Assembly (NCBI GenBank): GCA_022360095.1
Contig: JAKSDK010001650.1
Span: forward strand, 1 to 41,263
DNA: 41,263 nt
Direction of reading: 5' to 3'
From: Phycisphaerales bacterium
Lineage (GTDB): Bacteria; Planctomycetota; Phycisphaerae; UBA1845; UTPLA1
The translations under genes were made by a program, and so were the position numbers. Positions 17,747 to 27,451 of this stretch are shown piece after piece; the stretch's first letter is position 1; each line of letters opens with the position of its first letter. Under the pieces are notes generated by a model, which was given only the letters and a program-made list of their open reading frames with translations, did no database searches and was not told the origin of the DNA.

Positions 17747-20700
17747 GTGCCCGTTCGTCTTGTTGCAGGCCGAGCAGGAAGCGGCAAGACCCATTGGTGC
17801 CAATCGGAGATTTGCGAAGCGCTGAACGACAGCCTGGTCGACGGACCGCAGCTGATCATGCTCGTCCCCGAACAAGCGACGCTTCAGATGGAGCGAAGCC
17901 TGCTTGCGATGCTCAAGCAAAATCCCGGGGCAACGGCACTCGGCCGCTGCGAAGTGCTCAGCTTTCGGCGACTGTCTCACCGCGTTCTCAATGAATCCAT
18001 GGGTTCGACGCCGGTGCCGTTGACGTCCATCGGGCGACAGATGGCGCTGCGGTATCTCGTGGGCAAGCATCGCAGGTCACTCCGAGAGTTCGGAAAGGTC
18101 GCGGAGCGCAACGGCTTCATCGCGGAAATCGCGCGAGGCGTGGCCGAATTACTCCAGGAAGCGATCACCGTTGAGCAGCTCGAAATGTGCGCCCGGGAAG
18201 CGGCGGAATCAAATGAACCGATTGCCGCTCGCCTCCACGATACGGCCTTGCTCTATCGTGCCTATCTGGATTACCTGGGCGACCAACGAGTCGATCCCGA
18301 GGGCGTCCTGGATCTGGCCCGGTCACGCCTGGGTTCCACTCCGTGGCTGACCGGCGCACGGTTCTGGATCGACGGTTTCGCCGGACTGACCCAGCAACAA
18401 ACTCGAATGATCGCCGCCTTGGCGCAGATCTCATCGCACATTGACATCGCGCTATTACTGGATCCTCAACGCGGCAAAGCCAGGGATGTCGACGGGCCTC
18501 CGGATGAGTTATCGCTATTCGCAAGAACGGAACAAACCTGGGCGTCGCTGCTCAATACGTTGGTCGGCGCCGGCATTTCCGTGGAAGAACCTCTGCTGCT
18601 AGGCAAGGGCGATTGCCCGCGTTTCGAAGCATCCAGGACGCTTGCGGACTTGGAACGACGCCTGTTTGCCGTTCCACCCATGATCGATGATCACAGTGGG
18701 CTCAACACACCACAGCAACGAACCGAAGGCGCATCCGATGGCCAACTCCTCTTATTCCAATCCCATCCATCGGAAACATCAGAGCCCGACATCCGACTTG
18801 TCAAAGCGCCTAACCGCCGTGTCGAAGTTGAGACCACAGTTCAGACGATTTTGGATCTCGTGCAACGACCGGATCGTCCGATGCGCTACCGCGAGATCGC
18901 CGTCGTCGTACGCGATCTCTCGCCATATCACGATCTTTTTTCCGCAAACCTCCAGAAACGGGGAATTCCTTTTTTCATCGACCGTCGACGCCCCACGTAT
19001 CATCATCCCGTCGTCCAGGCAAGCCGGGCCGTTTTGGCCCTGATCGGCGGGGCGCCGTTCGACAAATCCATCGCAATGCTGCTCAAAAGCGGACTGACCG
19101 GATTGACCGACGAAACGTGCGATGCCATGGAAAACAACTGCCTCGTTTATGGCCGATCGACCCCCGAGTCGTGGGATGATCCCTGGTTGAGCTCATCCAG
19201 CGCGGAACAAGGACGGCAGCGCCTGCGACAACGAATGGGCGAGTGGTGGCCGACTGAAAAAAAAGATGATCGGCACGTTTGCAAGACATGGGTAGCACGA
19301 TTCTACGCTCTATTGGAGCGCCTCAGGATCACCGAGCAACTCGCCGCCTGGTGTGACGACGCGGAAAGCCGTGGCGACCATGATGAAGCCGGCGAGCATG
19401 AACAAGTTTGGAACGATCTCGTCAAATTGCTCGACGAACTGGTGGCGGCCATGGGCGACCTACGAATGACCGGGCGCCAACTTCGGGACGTGCTGGAGTC
19501 CGGTCTGTCCGAATTTACCCTGGGCTTGATTCCGTCAACCCTGGACCAATTGCTGGTCAGTTCCATCGAACGCAGCCGCCACCCCCCGGTCAAGGCCATG
19601 TTCGTCCTCGGCTTCGCCGACGGACACTTCCCGGCTCGAGTGTCGAACGAGACGATCTTCGGAGATCAGGAACGCGCATTCCTCGAATCCCGAGCCGCGA
19701 ACCTGGGGCGTACACGCACGCAGCAACTCCTGGACGAGCGTCTCCTGGCCTATATCGCCGTCACGCGCCCGAGTGAGTTCCTCTGGATCAGCTATCCGGA
19801 AAACGACGGAGCAGGACCGATCGCTCCTTCGCCGTATTGGTCGTCGTTAAGAGCGGCCGTTCCGGATATCCCTACTGAACGCGTCGAGACAAACAGCCCT
19901 GAAACGGTCAGCGCCGTCAGCGACCTCGCGGCCGGGACCGCTTCCAACCTACGGTCCTGGGCACAGGAACGTCTCTCTGACAAAGATGCAGCCGCCTGGC
20001 TCGCGCTCTACGATTGGACGACCACATCAACCTCAAAAATCCGAGCGACCGTCGGCCACGCCCTCTCCGCTCTCGGCGCCGTCCCGGAAGCCGTGCTCAC
20101 GAGTGCCGCATCGGCGACACTCTGGAGAACGCCGTACAGAACCAGTGTCACGCGACTAGAGACGTTCGCGAAATGCCCTTTCAAACATTACGCGGCATAC
20201 GGTCTGAAATTGACCGAAAGACCCAAACATGAGGTCTCCCCCCTCCATCTCGGGCGCCTGTATCACACGGTTCTCGAACAATTTGTCAACGACCTGATCG
20301 AAACCGAAACGACGCTTCGCGAGATGACTCCATCCGACATCGCCGAACGTCTTTCCAATGTCTGCGAACATGTCGTTCCGCAATATGCCGAAACGCACAA
20401 TCTCATCGACGCTGAACGAAATACCATCGACTGGCGAAGCCGACATGAACTCCCCATTTCCATCGAAGGCCAGCGAAGCACCATTGGCCAAACCCCGCTT
20501 CAGCCGACCATGACCGAAAAACAATTCGGCGATGACGACGCGATGCCAGCCTTGGAGCTGACGACATCGAACGGCCGGAAAATCCTTGTACGGGGCAAGA
20601 TCGATCGTGTCGACCTCCGGCCCGTCGGCGACGCGTCCTTGGCCGTCGTCTTCGATTACAAACGGTCACTCGGCAAAAGATTAAAGCTGGACGAAGTGTA

Positions 20701-21259
20701 TCACGGACTGGCCCTGCAATTGCTCGCGTACTTGCTCGTGATCCGCGACGGATCAAAGCAGACTGAAATCATTCCCGGCGGTGCGTTTTATTTGCCGCTT
20801 GTCGGACCCTATCGGCAACTCAAGCATCCCGGCGAGGCCGACGCCGAGGATTTTACGCCGTTCGAGGATTTCAAGCCTCGCGGCATCATCGACTTCGATT
20901 GGATTCACGAACTCGACCCGAATCTGGAATCGAAACAAAGCGCCGCCTTCTCTGCCTACAAGAAAAGCGACGGTTCTCTCGGCCGAATCGATAGTACGGA
21001 CGCCGTCGGACCCGAAGACTTGCCGAGACTGCTTGGCCATGTACGACGAAAGATGACCGAACTGGCGGAGGCCTGGATCAGCGGTGACATCCAGGTCAAA
21101 CCCGCTCGTCTCGGAAATACAATCGCCTGTACGTACTGTCCCTATCGCAGTGTTTGCCGTTTCGAATATGCCACGGGCCGCACGCGAGATTTTGCCACGA
21201 TGTCCAGATCCAACGTATTGTCCGCCATCGAAGTGGAAGCGGGGGCCGACAATGACTGA
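17747..21259 (+). CDS. addB: ATP-dependent helicase/nuclease subunit AddB
   Basis: AddB joins AddA to process double-strand DNA ends for RecA-dependent repair and to read Chi-like sites. The protein has 1170 residues, the usual AddB length. A Walker A motif, GRAGSGKT, lies at 8-15 next to PEQATLQMERSLL. The C-terminal nuclease domain has an iron-sulfur ligand set: Cys810 (FAKCPFKHYAAYGLKL), then Cys1128, Cys1131 and Cys1137 (CTYCPYRSVC). The spacing of these matches Bacillus AddB. FDYKRSLGKRL supplies the Asp and Lys of the RecB-type nuclease site. The GTG start at 17747 has a strong AAGGAG 6 bases upstream. Its stop overlaps addA by 8 bases. Confidence 0.93.
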   Translation: MPVRLVAGRAGSGKTHWCQSEICEALNDSLVDGPQLIMLVPEQATLQMERSLLAMLKQNPGATALGRCEVLSFRRLSHRVLNESMGSTPVPLTSIGRQMALRYLVGKHRRSLREFGKVAERNGFIAEIARGVAELLQEAITVEQLEMCAREAAESNEPIAARLHDTALLYRAYLDYLGDQRVDPEGVLDLARSRLGSTPWLTGARFWIDGFAGLTQQQTRMIAALAQISSHIDIALLLDPQRGKARDVDGPPDELSLFARTEQTWASLLNTLVGAGISVEEPLLLGKGDCPRFEASRTLADLERRLFAVPPMIDDHSGLNTPQQRTEGASDGQLLLFQSHPSETSEPDIRLVKAPNRRVEVETTVQTILDLVQRPDRPMRYREIAVVVRDLSPYHDLFSANLQKRGIPFFIDRRRPTYHHPVVQASRAVLALIGGAPFDKSIAMLLKSGLTGLTDETCDAMENNCLVYGRSTPESWDDPWLSSSSAEQGRQRLRQRMGEWWPTEKKDDRHVCKTWVARFYALLERLRITEQLAAWCDDAESRGDHDEAGEHEQVWNDLVKLLDELVAAMGDLRMTGRQLRDVLESGLSEFTLGLIPSTLDQLLVSSIERSRHPPVKAMFVLGFADGHFPARVSNETIFGDQERAFLESRAANLGRTRTQQLLDERLLAYIAVTRPSEFLWISYPENDGAGPIAPSPYWSSLRAAVPDIPTERVETNSPETVSAVSDLAAGTASNLRSWAQERLSDKDAAAWLALYDWTTTSTSKIRATVGHALSALGAVPEAVLTSAASATLWRTPYRTSVTRLETFAKCPFKHYAAYGLKLTERPKHEVSPLHLGRLYHTVLEQFVNDLIETETTLREMTPSDIAERLSNVCEHVVPQYAETHNLIDAERNTIDWRSRHELPISIEGQRSTIGQTPLQPTMTEKQFGDDDAMPALELTTSNGRKILVRGKIDRVDLRPVGDASLAVVFDYKRSLGKRLKLDEVYHGLALQLLAYLLVIRDGSKQTEIIPGGAFYLPLVGPYRQLKHPGEADAEDFTPFEDFKPRGIIDFDWIHELDPNLESKQSAAFSAYKKSDGSLGRIDSTDAVGPEDLPRLLGHVRRKMTELAEAWISGDIQVKPARLGNTIACTYCPYRSVCRFEYATGRTRDFATMSRSNVLSAIEVEAGADND

Positions 21260-24200
21260 GATCAATTGGACGAATGCGCAAACAGCCGCCATCGGCGCGA
21301 TCGGGCGTAGCGTGCTCGTTTCCGCCGGTGCAGGCAGTGGCAAGACCGCCGTCCTCGCCGAACGTTGTGCTCATCTCCTGGCAGACCCGCAGGGATGCAA
21401 CGCGGATCAACTCCTTGTGGTCACCTTCACCGAAGCCGCCGCAGCCGAGATGTGGGAGCGGATCGGACGGGCATTGCGAAAAAGACTGCGTTCCTCCTCC
21501 GACAACACCCGTCTCAAATACCAGCTCGCCATGTTGGACACGGCTCAGATCTCCACCATTCATGCCTTTTGTCGCCGCATCCTGAATCGCTACTTCGCCT
21601 ACGCCGAACTCGATCCGCAGGCGCCCATCCTGGACCCGAATGATGCCATGCTGCTCCGGCAGGAGACGGCGAAAAGTGTTTTCGATGATTTGAGCCGGCG
21701 CCAAAGCGCTACGGGCGACGCTTTCCTGGACTTTGTCGCCGCATACGGCGGCACGCACGACAGGCCGTTGCGAGAACTATCGCTCAAGATTGCCGACTTT
21801 CTCACTTCGCTGTCGTCACCTGACGCGTGGATCGAGCAAATCCGTTCCCGGTTCAAGCCCTCCGAAACCGGTTCGCTTCCCGACTTCTGGCTCAGCCAAC
21901 TCCGTGATTCACTGCAAGGCGAATTGACCGAGCAACTTCGGGTCGTTGAACGACAGCTCGGCGATTCGGAATCGGACGCCCTTGGTGAATTTGCCCGATG
22001 CCTGGCCGATTATCGCGACGCGCTTGGAAGCTGGCTTGGGCAACTCAAAAAGGGAGATAGTGCGGAAAGTATCGACCAATGTATGCACGTGATCAAACAC
22101 TATGGTTTTCCAGGAATACCAGCCAAACGCGGTAAGCAGTACACGAAACTGGACGCTGGCGGAAAAGCGCGATTTGAGGCGGCCCAACGTCAGGTAAAAA
22201 ATGTGCGATACAAACTCTTCGAAAGACGCCTGAGAGACAACTTCGCGCAATTCACGACCTCCGATTGGGCCGAAGGCATCAGCCGGACCGCACCGCATGT
22301 TCGCACCTTTCTGAATGCGTTGCAGAAAATTCGCCGGAAATATCAATCGGCCAAAAGGGAGCTCGGCGTCATTGACTTTGCCGATCTTGAGCGAATGACG
22401 CTCAACCTGCTCCGTGACGATTCCAACGGAGTGGCGATCAGGCTTCGCGATGAATTCAAATTCGTGCTTGTGGATGAGTTCCAGGATGTGAATCCCATTC
22501 AGGCTGAAATCCTGCGACTTGTCAGTCGAGAACCCGACCAGACGCGAGACGACAATCTATTCGCCGTCGGAGATGTCAAGCAGAGCATCTATCGCTTCCG
22601 CCTTGCCGAACCGAAGCTCTTTCTCAATCGCAGGTCGACCTTTGAGCAAACAGGTGAATCGCAGGCCCCCTCCAAGGGAATTGCCATCGACCTGGTGGAG
22701 AACTTCCGCAGTCGTCCGGACATGATCGAGGCCATCAACGCCGTGTTTGAAAAACTCATGGCCTCCGACCTGGGCGGCTTCGACTATGACGAACACGCTC
22801 GCTTGAAATGCGGACTCATCGATGCGGCTCCAGCCGGCGGCGCCGCTCTGGAACTGCACATCCTAGACAAATTCACGGCCTCCAAAGACCCCGAGTTCGC
22901 AATGCCCGACAAAACTTCAGCCTTCGACTGGGAACAAATCGAACGGGAAGCCTACGTGATTGCTCTGCGGATAAACGACCTCGTCGGCCAAGGGTACCGC
23001 TACGAGGATATGGTCATTCTCCTGCGTTCCCTGCAAGTTCATACCGGCCTTCTTGTTCGCGCATTGTTACGATTGGACATACCGGTCTTTGCCGACGTCT
23101 CCGGCGGCCTGTTCGAATCACTCGAAATCCTGGACGTGCTCTCGCTGCTATCCCTGCTCGACAATGAACAGCAGGATATCCCGCTCGCGACGGTGCTGCG
23201 TTCTCCGTTGTTCGGACCGCCGATGACCGACTCTCAACTCGCCAAGATCCGAACTTCACCCGGAATCGAACACGGTTCGCCCTTTCATACGGCCGTCAGA
23301 CATTATGCAAAACACGGTAGGGAAACACCTGTGCGTAAGCAACTGTCCACGATCTTCGAGCGACTTCGGCGTTGGCGATCACAGATGCGGCGCCGGCCGC
23401 TTGCCGATGTCCTCTGGGAAATCTACGAAGAAAGCGGCTATCTTGCCTACGTCAGCGGACTTCGCGAGGGCGCTCAACGCCGAAGTAACCTGATCCAATT
23501 GCATGAATACGCACGTACCTTTGGAACTTTTCAGCGGCAAGGGCTGTATCGATTTCTTCGCTTCCTCGACGGAATCCGAGAATCCGGCGAAAGTCTCGAA
23601 ACCAGCGCTGCCGCTGCCCCCTCCGGCAACGTCGTACGAATCATGACAATCCATCGCAGCAAAGGACTGGAGTTCCCCGTCGTGATCGTTGGAGAACTGG
23701 GAAAACGGTTCAATCTGAGCGACGCACAAGGTTCCATTCTGTTCGACCGGGAACTCGGCCTGGGGCTCGAGGCCGTCGATGTGCAGCGCCGCATCAGCTA
23801 TCCCACACTTCCGCACCGTCTCGCGTCGCTGGCGACCACCACGGAGTCGCTGGCTGAAGAACTGCGAATCCTGTACGTAGCCCTGACCCGAGCCAAGGAA
23901 AAGCTGATTCTCGTTGGGACTGGAAAACTCCCGGAGCAATCTCCGAGCGCGTCCCAAAAACCGGAGGCTCTCCCGTTTCTGGAGCGCATGAGCGCAGGCG
24001 GCATGTTGGACTGGGTCGCCAAGGCCGTTGCCGCCCAACCGGCTGACCTCGTGACCTGGCCGGACGATAAAGACGAACGCCGCAGAACACGTTTTGCCGT
24101 ACACCATTACACGATGGCCGAGATACGATCCTGGACCATCGAATCCGAGCCGCCGAAAAAAACCGTCGACCAGCTCAATCGATTCGCTCGTATGCAACCT

Positions 24201-24971
24201 GTCAAAACTCCATTGAAAGTTGCATCATCAGATCCAATCGTGGCAAAAGTGTCGCGCCGTTTGACCATGACGTATCCTGCCGAGACGTTGACCAAGGTGC
24301 CCGCCGTTGTCTCCGCCAGTCTCCTCAAGCGGCGTTGGAACGCGCTCGAGGACGAATCGGAGCCGACGGGCCGGCTCACCGTGACACAGCGGAGCGTTCA
24401 GGGTGTCCGATTCAGGACGCCCGATTTTCTTCGTGCGGGTCGTGATCACGAGCCGACTCATATCGGCACATGGACACACGAATTTCTGCAGCGGCTTGAC
24501 TTGACTCGTCCCTGCGACACCACGGATCTCAAGAAGCAGCTCCAAAGTCTCACTCACGACGGCGCACTGACAAACCGTGAAGCTAGCGCGATCGATCTGG
24601 ACTCCATTGCCTGGTTCTTTGAAACTGAACTCGGCCGCAAGATCCGGTCCGATACGACGCGCGTGTTGCGCGAATGGCCGTTCACCTTCGGCGTCGATCC
24701 GACTCGCTATGATCCTGACGCGACTGCCAGGAGCCCTGACGACGTCATGCTCGTGCGAGGCATCATTGACGTCCTGTTCGACGCCGGCGACGGCTGGGAA
24801 GTCCTGGACTACAAGACAGATCGGGTGACGGATGAAGAACTGAAAGCCCGTGCGGAACTCTATGCCGGACAATTGCGAATCTATGCGGCCGCGGTCGAAG
24901 CCGCCCGGCACCGACGTCCGCGGCGTAATTGGCTGGTATTTCTGGGGGCACGAAGGATCACAGAGGTATAA
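21252..24971 (+). CDS. addA: ATP-dependent helicase/nuclease subunit AddA
   Basis: AddA is the UvrD-type helicase and second nuclease of AddAB. The protein has 1239 residues. Seen in order are the Q motif WTNAQTAAI, Walker A VSAGAGSGKTAVLAER (24-32), DEFQDVNPIQAEIL (Walker B), GDVKQSIYRFRLAEP, the C-terminal helicase motif TIHRSKGLEFPVVIV, LYVALTRAKEKLI and, at the end, a RecB-type nuclease domain with VRGIIDVLFD and Asp1186 and Lys1188 in VLDYKTDR. The nuclease site is complete, so both subunits should cut. Start ATG 21252 lies inside the last codons of addB, giving translational coupling. A longer reading from 21084 belongs to the addB frame overlap and is rejected. Confidence 0.95.
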   Translation: MTEINWTNAQTAAIGAIGRSVLVSAGAGSGKTAVLAERCAHLLADPQGCNADQLLVVTFTEAAAAEMWERIGRALRKRLRSSSDNTRLKYQLAMLDTAQISTIHAFCRRILNRYFAYAELDPQAPILDPNDAMLLRQETAKSVFDDLSRRQSATGDAFLDFVAAYGGTHDRPLRELSLKIADFLTSLSSPDAWIEQIRSRFKPSETGSLPDFWLSQLRDSLQGELTEQLRVVERQLGDSESDALGEFARCLADYRDALGSWLGQLKKGDSAESIDQCMHVIKHYGFPGIPAKRGKQYTKLDAGGKARFEAAQRQVKNVRYKLFERRLRDNFAQFTTSDWAEGISRTAPHVRTFLNALQKIRRKYQSAKRELGVIDFADLERMTLNLLRDDSNGVAIRLRDEFKFVLVDEFQDVNPIQAEILRLVSREPDQTRDDNLFAVGDVKQSIYRFRLAEPKLFLNRRSTFEQTGESQAPSKGIAIDLVENFRSRPDMIEAINAVFEKLMASDLGGFDYDEHARLKCGLIDAAPAGGAALELHILDKFTASKDPEFAMPDKTSAFDWEQIEREAYVIALRINDLVGQGYRYEDMVILLRSLQVHTGLLVRALLRLDIPVFADVSGGLFESLEILDVLSLLSLLDNEQQDIPLATVLRSPLFGPPMTDSQLAKIRTSPGIEHGSPFHTAVRHYAKHGRETPVRKQLSTIFERLRRWRSQMRRRPLADVLWEIYEESGYLAYVSGLREGAQRRSNLIQLHEYARTFGTFQRQGLYRFLRFLDGIRESGESLETSAAAAPSGNVVRIMTIHRSKGLEFPVVIVGELGKRFNLSDAQGSILFDRELGLGLEAVDVQRRISYPTLPHRLASLATTTESLAEELRILYVALTRAKEKLILVGTGKLPEQSPSASQKPEALPFLERMSAGGMLDWVAKAVAAQPADLVTWPDDKDERRRTRFAVHHYTMAEIRSWTIESEPPKKTVDQLNRFARMQPVKTPLKVASSDPIVAKVSRRLTMTYPAETLTKVPAVVSASLLKRRWNALEDESEPTGRLTVTQRSVQGVRFRTPDFLRAGRDHEPTHIGTWTHEFLQRLDLTRPCDTTDLKKQLQSLTHDGALTNREASAIDLDSIAWFFETELGRKIRSDTTRVLREWPFTFGVDPTRYDPDATARSPDDVMLVRGIIDVLFDAGDGWEVLDYKTDRVTDEELKARAELYAGQLRIYAAAVEAARHRRPRRNWLVFLGARRITEV

Positions 24972-25129
24972 ATGGAGAAAATTCTCTGTTTATGCATGAA
25001 ACTAACCCACAAACCCGCCTTCGCCCGAAAGCTTGCCTTTCATCAACTGTTCTCTTAGCTTGCTCAGTAGTGAGAGCTTAACTTTTGATCAACAAAGCAC
25101 TCTGTTAAATCGCAGCTTTCTGAGGCACG

Positions 25130-26974
25130 ATGATGATTCGCCGAAAGATGGTCTGGGCGGGTATTGGGGCAGGTATCCTCTGTTGGATCGCAGATTGCAT
25201 CGTGGACGCGTTTGTCTTTCGCGAGGGGGCCGTGATTGACCAACTCCTGTCCTTCAAGACGGCCGAGATCTGGCTGCGGATCCTCTTTCTCTCCTTGTGC
25301 ACGGCACTTGGGATCTACGCCCAAGTCATGATCAACAGGGCCCACCGTGCGGAGGATTCACTCCAAAGGAGCGAAGAACGATTGAATCTCGCCCTTAGCG
25401 CGCTGGACGGCGGCATATGGGACTGGAACCTGCAAACCAACGAAGTGTATTTCAGTCCGGGTTGGGCACGGATGCTCGGCTATCGGTCCGATGAACTGAA
25501 TACTCATCTTCAAACCTGGGAGGAGGCTTTGCACCCGGAGGACAAGGCCCGAATCATGCATGCTGTCGAAGATCATTTCGAGCGGCAAACAAGTACTTAC
25601 TGCTCGGAATACCGCATGCGAACAAAGACCGGCGACTGGATATGGATTCAGGACCGTGGACATGTTGTCGCGCGAGATGAGAACGGAAGGCCTTTGCGCA
25701 TGACCGGCACGGACCTCAACATCACCGCACGCAAGGAGGCGGAAGAGGTGATTCGCCTCAGTGACCGGTCAATCCAATCCGCGAGCAACGGAATCGTGAT
25801 CGTCGACGCGACAAAGAAGGACTACCCTGTCATTTCGGTCAACAAGGCCTTTGAAAACATGTCGGGCTATCCTGCCGATGAGATACTCGGCCGAAATTGT
25901 CGTTTTCTACAACGAGACGACAGAAATCAGCCGGAAATCACTGAATTCCAAAAAGCGATCAAAGCCGGCCTGCCCGTTCATGTCATCCTGCGCAACTACA
26001 AAAAAGACGGCACGTTGTTCTGGAATGAGGTTCGCGTTTCCCCCGTGCGAAACGAGAATGGCAAGCTGACCCATTTCATCGGCGTCATGAACGACTACAC
26101 CGAAACCAAGCAGGCGAAGGAAGCTTTGCAACGTGCTCACGACGAACTTGAAGTCCGTGTCAAAGAAAGAACCGCGGAACTTTTCGAGGCCAACAAGGCG
26201 CTCAAGCAGCAAATTACCGAGCGCAAACGCGCTGAAGACCAGGCCCGAAAACATCAGGAAGAACTGGCTCACGTACAGCGCATAGCGACCATGGGCGAAA
26301 TGGCGACGGGGCTGGCGCACGAAATCAACCAACCTCTGACCGCCGTCGTCAATTATTCCCGTGCCTGTTTGATGTTGCTCGATGCCGGCTCGCAAAGTAC
26401 GGACAAATTACGTGAAGCGATGAGAGAGGTCGAGGAGAACGGATTTCGAGCCGGTCAAATCATCCATCGACTGCGCGACTTTGTTCGCAAGCGTGAGCCC
26501 CGCCGCTCGAAGCTCGACATCAACCAGGTCATCAAGGTGGCTGTCGCCTTTCTGGAGGATGAGGCGCGGAATCATGACATTACGATTCGCCTCGATCTGG
26601 CTGATTCGCTTCCAAACGTAGTGGCCGATCCAATCCAGATCGAGCAGGTTCTCCTCAACTTGATCAAGAACAGCTTCGATTCTCTTCGATACAACGGTTC
26701 GCTTCGCCGCGAAGTCATCATCAATTCAGACGCTCCACAGCCAACGGCGGTCGAGGTTGCGATTGTTGACACGGGGCCCGGATTTTCCCTAGAGGCCTCT
26801 AAGCAACTGTTTGAACCGTTCTACACGACCAAACCGCAAGGACTGGGAATGGGCTTGTCGATCAGCCGGTCAATCATTGAGTCGCACGGAGGCCAAATAC
26901 GGATTTCGCGATCGGAGGAGATCGGCCCTAAGGTGTGTTTCAGTATTCCGCAATGCAATGGATTTAATAAGTGA
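25130..26974 (+). CDS. Membrane histidine kinase with PAS and LOV photosensor domains
   Basis: A 614-residue hybrid-sensor kinase. Two membrane helices (about 8-30 and 47-67) precede a PAS domain (about 84-203; IWDWNLQTNEVYFSPGW, typical of PAS_3) and a second PAS domain (about 211-330) with LOV hallmarks. These are photoactive Cys257 in GRNCRFLQ, Asn289 and Asn299 in NYKKDGTLFWNEV, and the C-terminal strand FIGVMND. In ordinary LOV domains that strand has Gln where Met320 is here. A charged coiled coil (about 330-385) leads to a FixL-like kinase core: His397 in GLAHEINQPLTAVVNYS, N box (VLLNLIKNSFDSL), G1 (DTGPGF) and G2 (LGMGLSISRSI). Blue light should form a flavin-Cys adduct and change kinase output; the substitution makes the mechanism uncertain. 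Start ATG 25130 has GAGG upstream. It is followed by an overlapping receiver gene. Confidence 0.92.
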   Translation: MMIRRKMVWAGIGAGILCWIADCIVDAFVFREGAVIDQLLSFKTAEIWLRILFLSLCTALGIYAQVMINRAHRAEDSLQRSEERLNLALSALDGGIWDWNLQTNEVYFSPGWARMLGYRSDELNTHLQTWEEALHPEDKARIMHAVEDHFERQTSTYCSEYRMRTKTGDWIWIQDRGHVVARDENGRPLRMTGTDLNITARKEAEEVIRLSDRSIQSASNGIVIVDATKKDYPVISVNKAFENMSGYPADEILGRNCRFLQRDDRNQPEITEFQKAIKAGLPVHVILRNYKKDGTLFWNEVRVSPVRNENGKLTHFIGVMNDYTETKQAKEALQRAHDELEVRVKERTAELFEANKALKQQITERKRAEDQARKHQEELAHVQRIATMGEMATGLAHEINQPLTAVVNYSRACLMLLDAGSQSTDKLREAMREVEENGFRAGQIIHRLRDFVRKREPRRSKLDINQVIKVAVAFLEDEARNHDITIRLDLADSLPNVVADPIQIEQVLLNLIKNSFDSLRYNGSLRREVIINSDAPQPTAVEVAIVDTGPGFSLEASKQLFEPFYTTKPQGLGMGLSISRSIIESHGGQIRISRSEEIGPKVCFSIPQCNGFNK

Positions 26975-27342
26975 CCGCTGAACCGACAGTTTATGTTGTT
27001 GACGATGAACAAGCCGTTCGCGCGTCCATAAAGTTCTTTCTGGAAACGATCGGCTTGAACGTTAAGACGTACGGTAGTGTTCAAGATTTTTTCGACGACT
27101 ACGAAAGCGGAAAAGCCGGCTGCCTGGTCGTTGATGTTTGCATGCCGAACATGTCCGGGCCGGACCTCCAAAAGGAACTGGCGGCGCGAAAAGACCCGAT
27201 CCCGATTATTTTCATCACAGGCCATAGCGACGAGACCGTCTCTGAAGCCGCGTTGAATTCAGGCGCTTTCGCTTTCTTTCATAAGCCTCTTCAGTCGGAA
27301 GAATTCGTGGAATGCATTCGCAAGGCCTTGAATCGATTTTGA
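26971..27342 (+). CDS. FixJ-like receiver without an output domain
   Basis: A 123-residue receiver, the likely partner of the LOV kinase: its GTG start overlaps the kinase TGA (GTGA, 26971-26974). The acidic pair is VVDDEQAVR, phosphoacceptor Asp55 is in CLVVDVCMPNMSGPDLQ, the switch Thr is in FITGHSDETV and the Lys is in FFHKPLQSEEF. These features are characteristic of FixJ, but the LuxR-type DNA-binding domain (about 80 residues in FixJ) is missing and the protein ends within the last receiver helix. Thus it probably passes phosphate to another protein, or acts by binding. The frame ends with a normal stop and no downstream continuation was visible. Confidence 0.9.
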   Translation: MTAEPTVYVVDDEQAVRASIKFFLETIGLNVKTYGSVQDFFDDYESGKAGCLVVDVCMPNMSGPDLQKELAARKDPIPIIFITGHSDETVSEAALNSGAFAFFHKPLQSEEFVECIRKALNRF

Positions 27343-27381
27343 ACGCCGGACCTTCGCGATCTTGCCCGGCAAGTTAAAAAG

Positions 27382-27419
27382 AAACCGGCAGGATTGGACG
27401 CCGCCAAGCCTGCCGGTTT
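27382..27419. terminator. Bidirectional intrinsic terminator
   Basis: A perfect 11-bp stem, AAACCGGCAGG (27382-27392) with CCTGCCGGTTT (27409-27419), sits between the convergent receiver and rplL genes. On the plus strand it is followed by ATTTATC, and on the minus strand by CTTTTTAAC. Minus-strand use should end the ribosomal protein operon. Confidence 0.85.
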
Positions 27420-27451
27420 ATTTATCAAAGTCCAACCGATGTCGCCATGGA

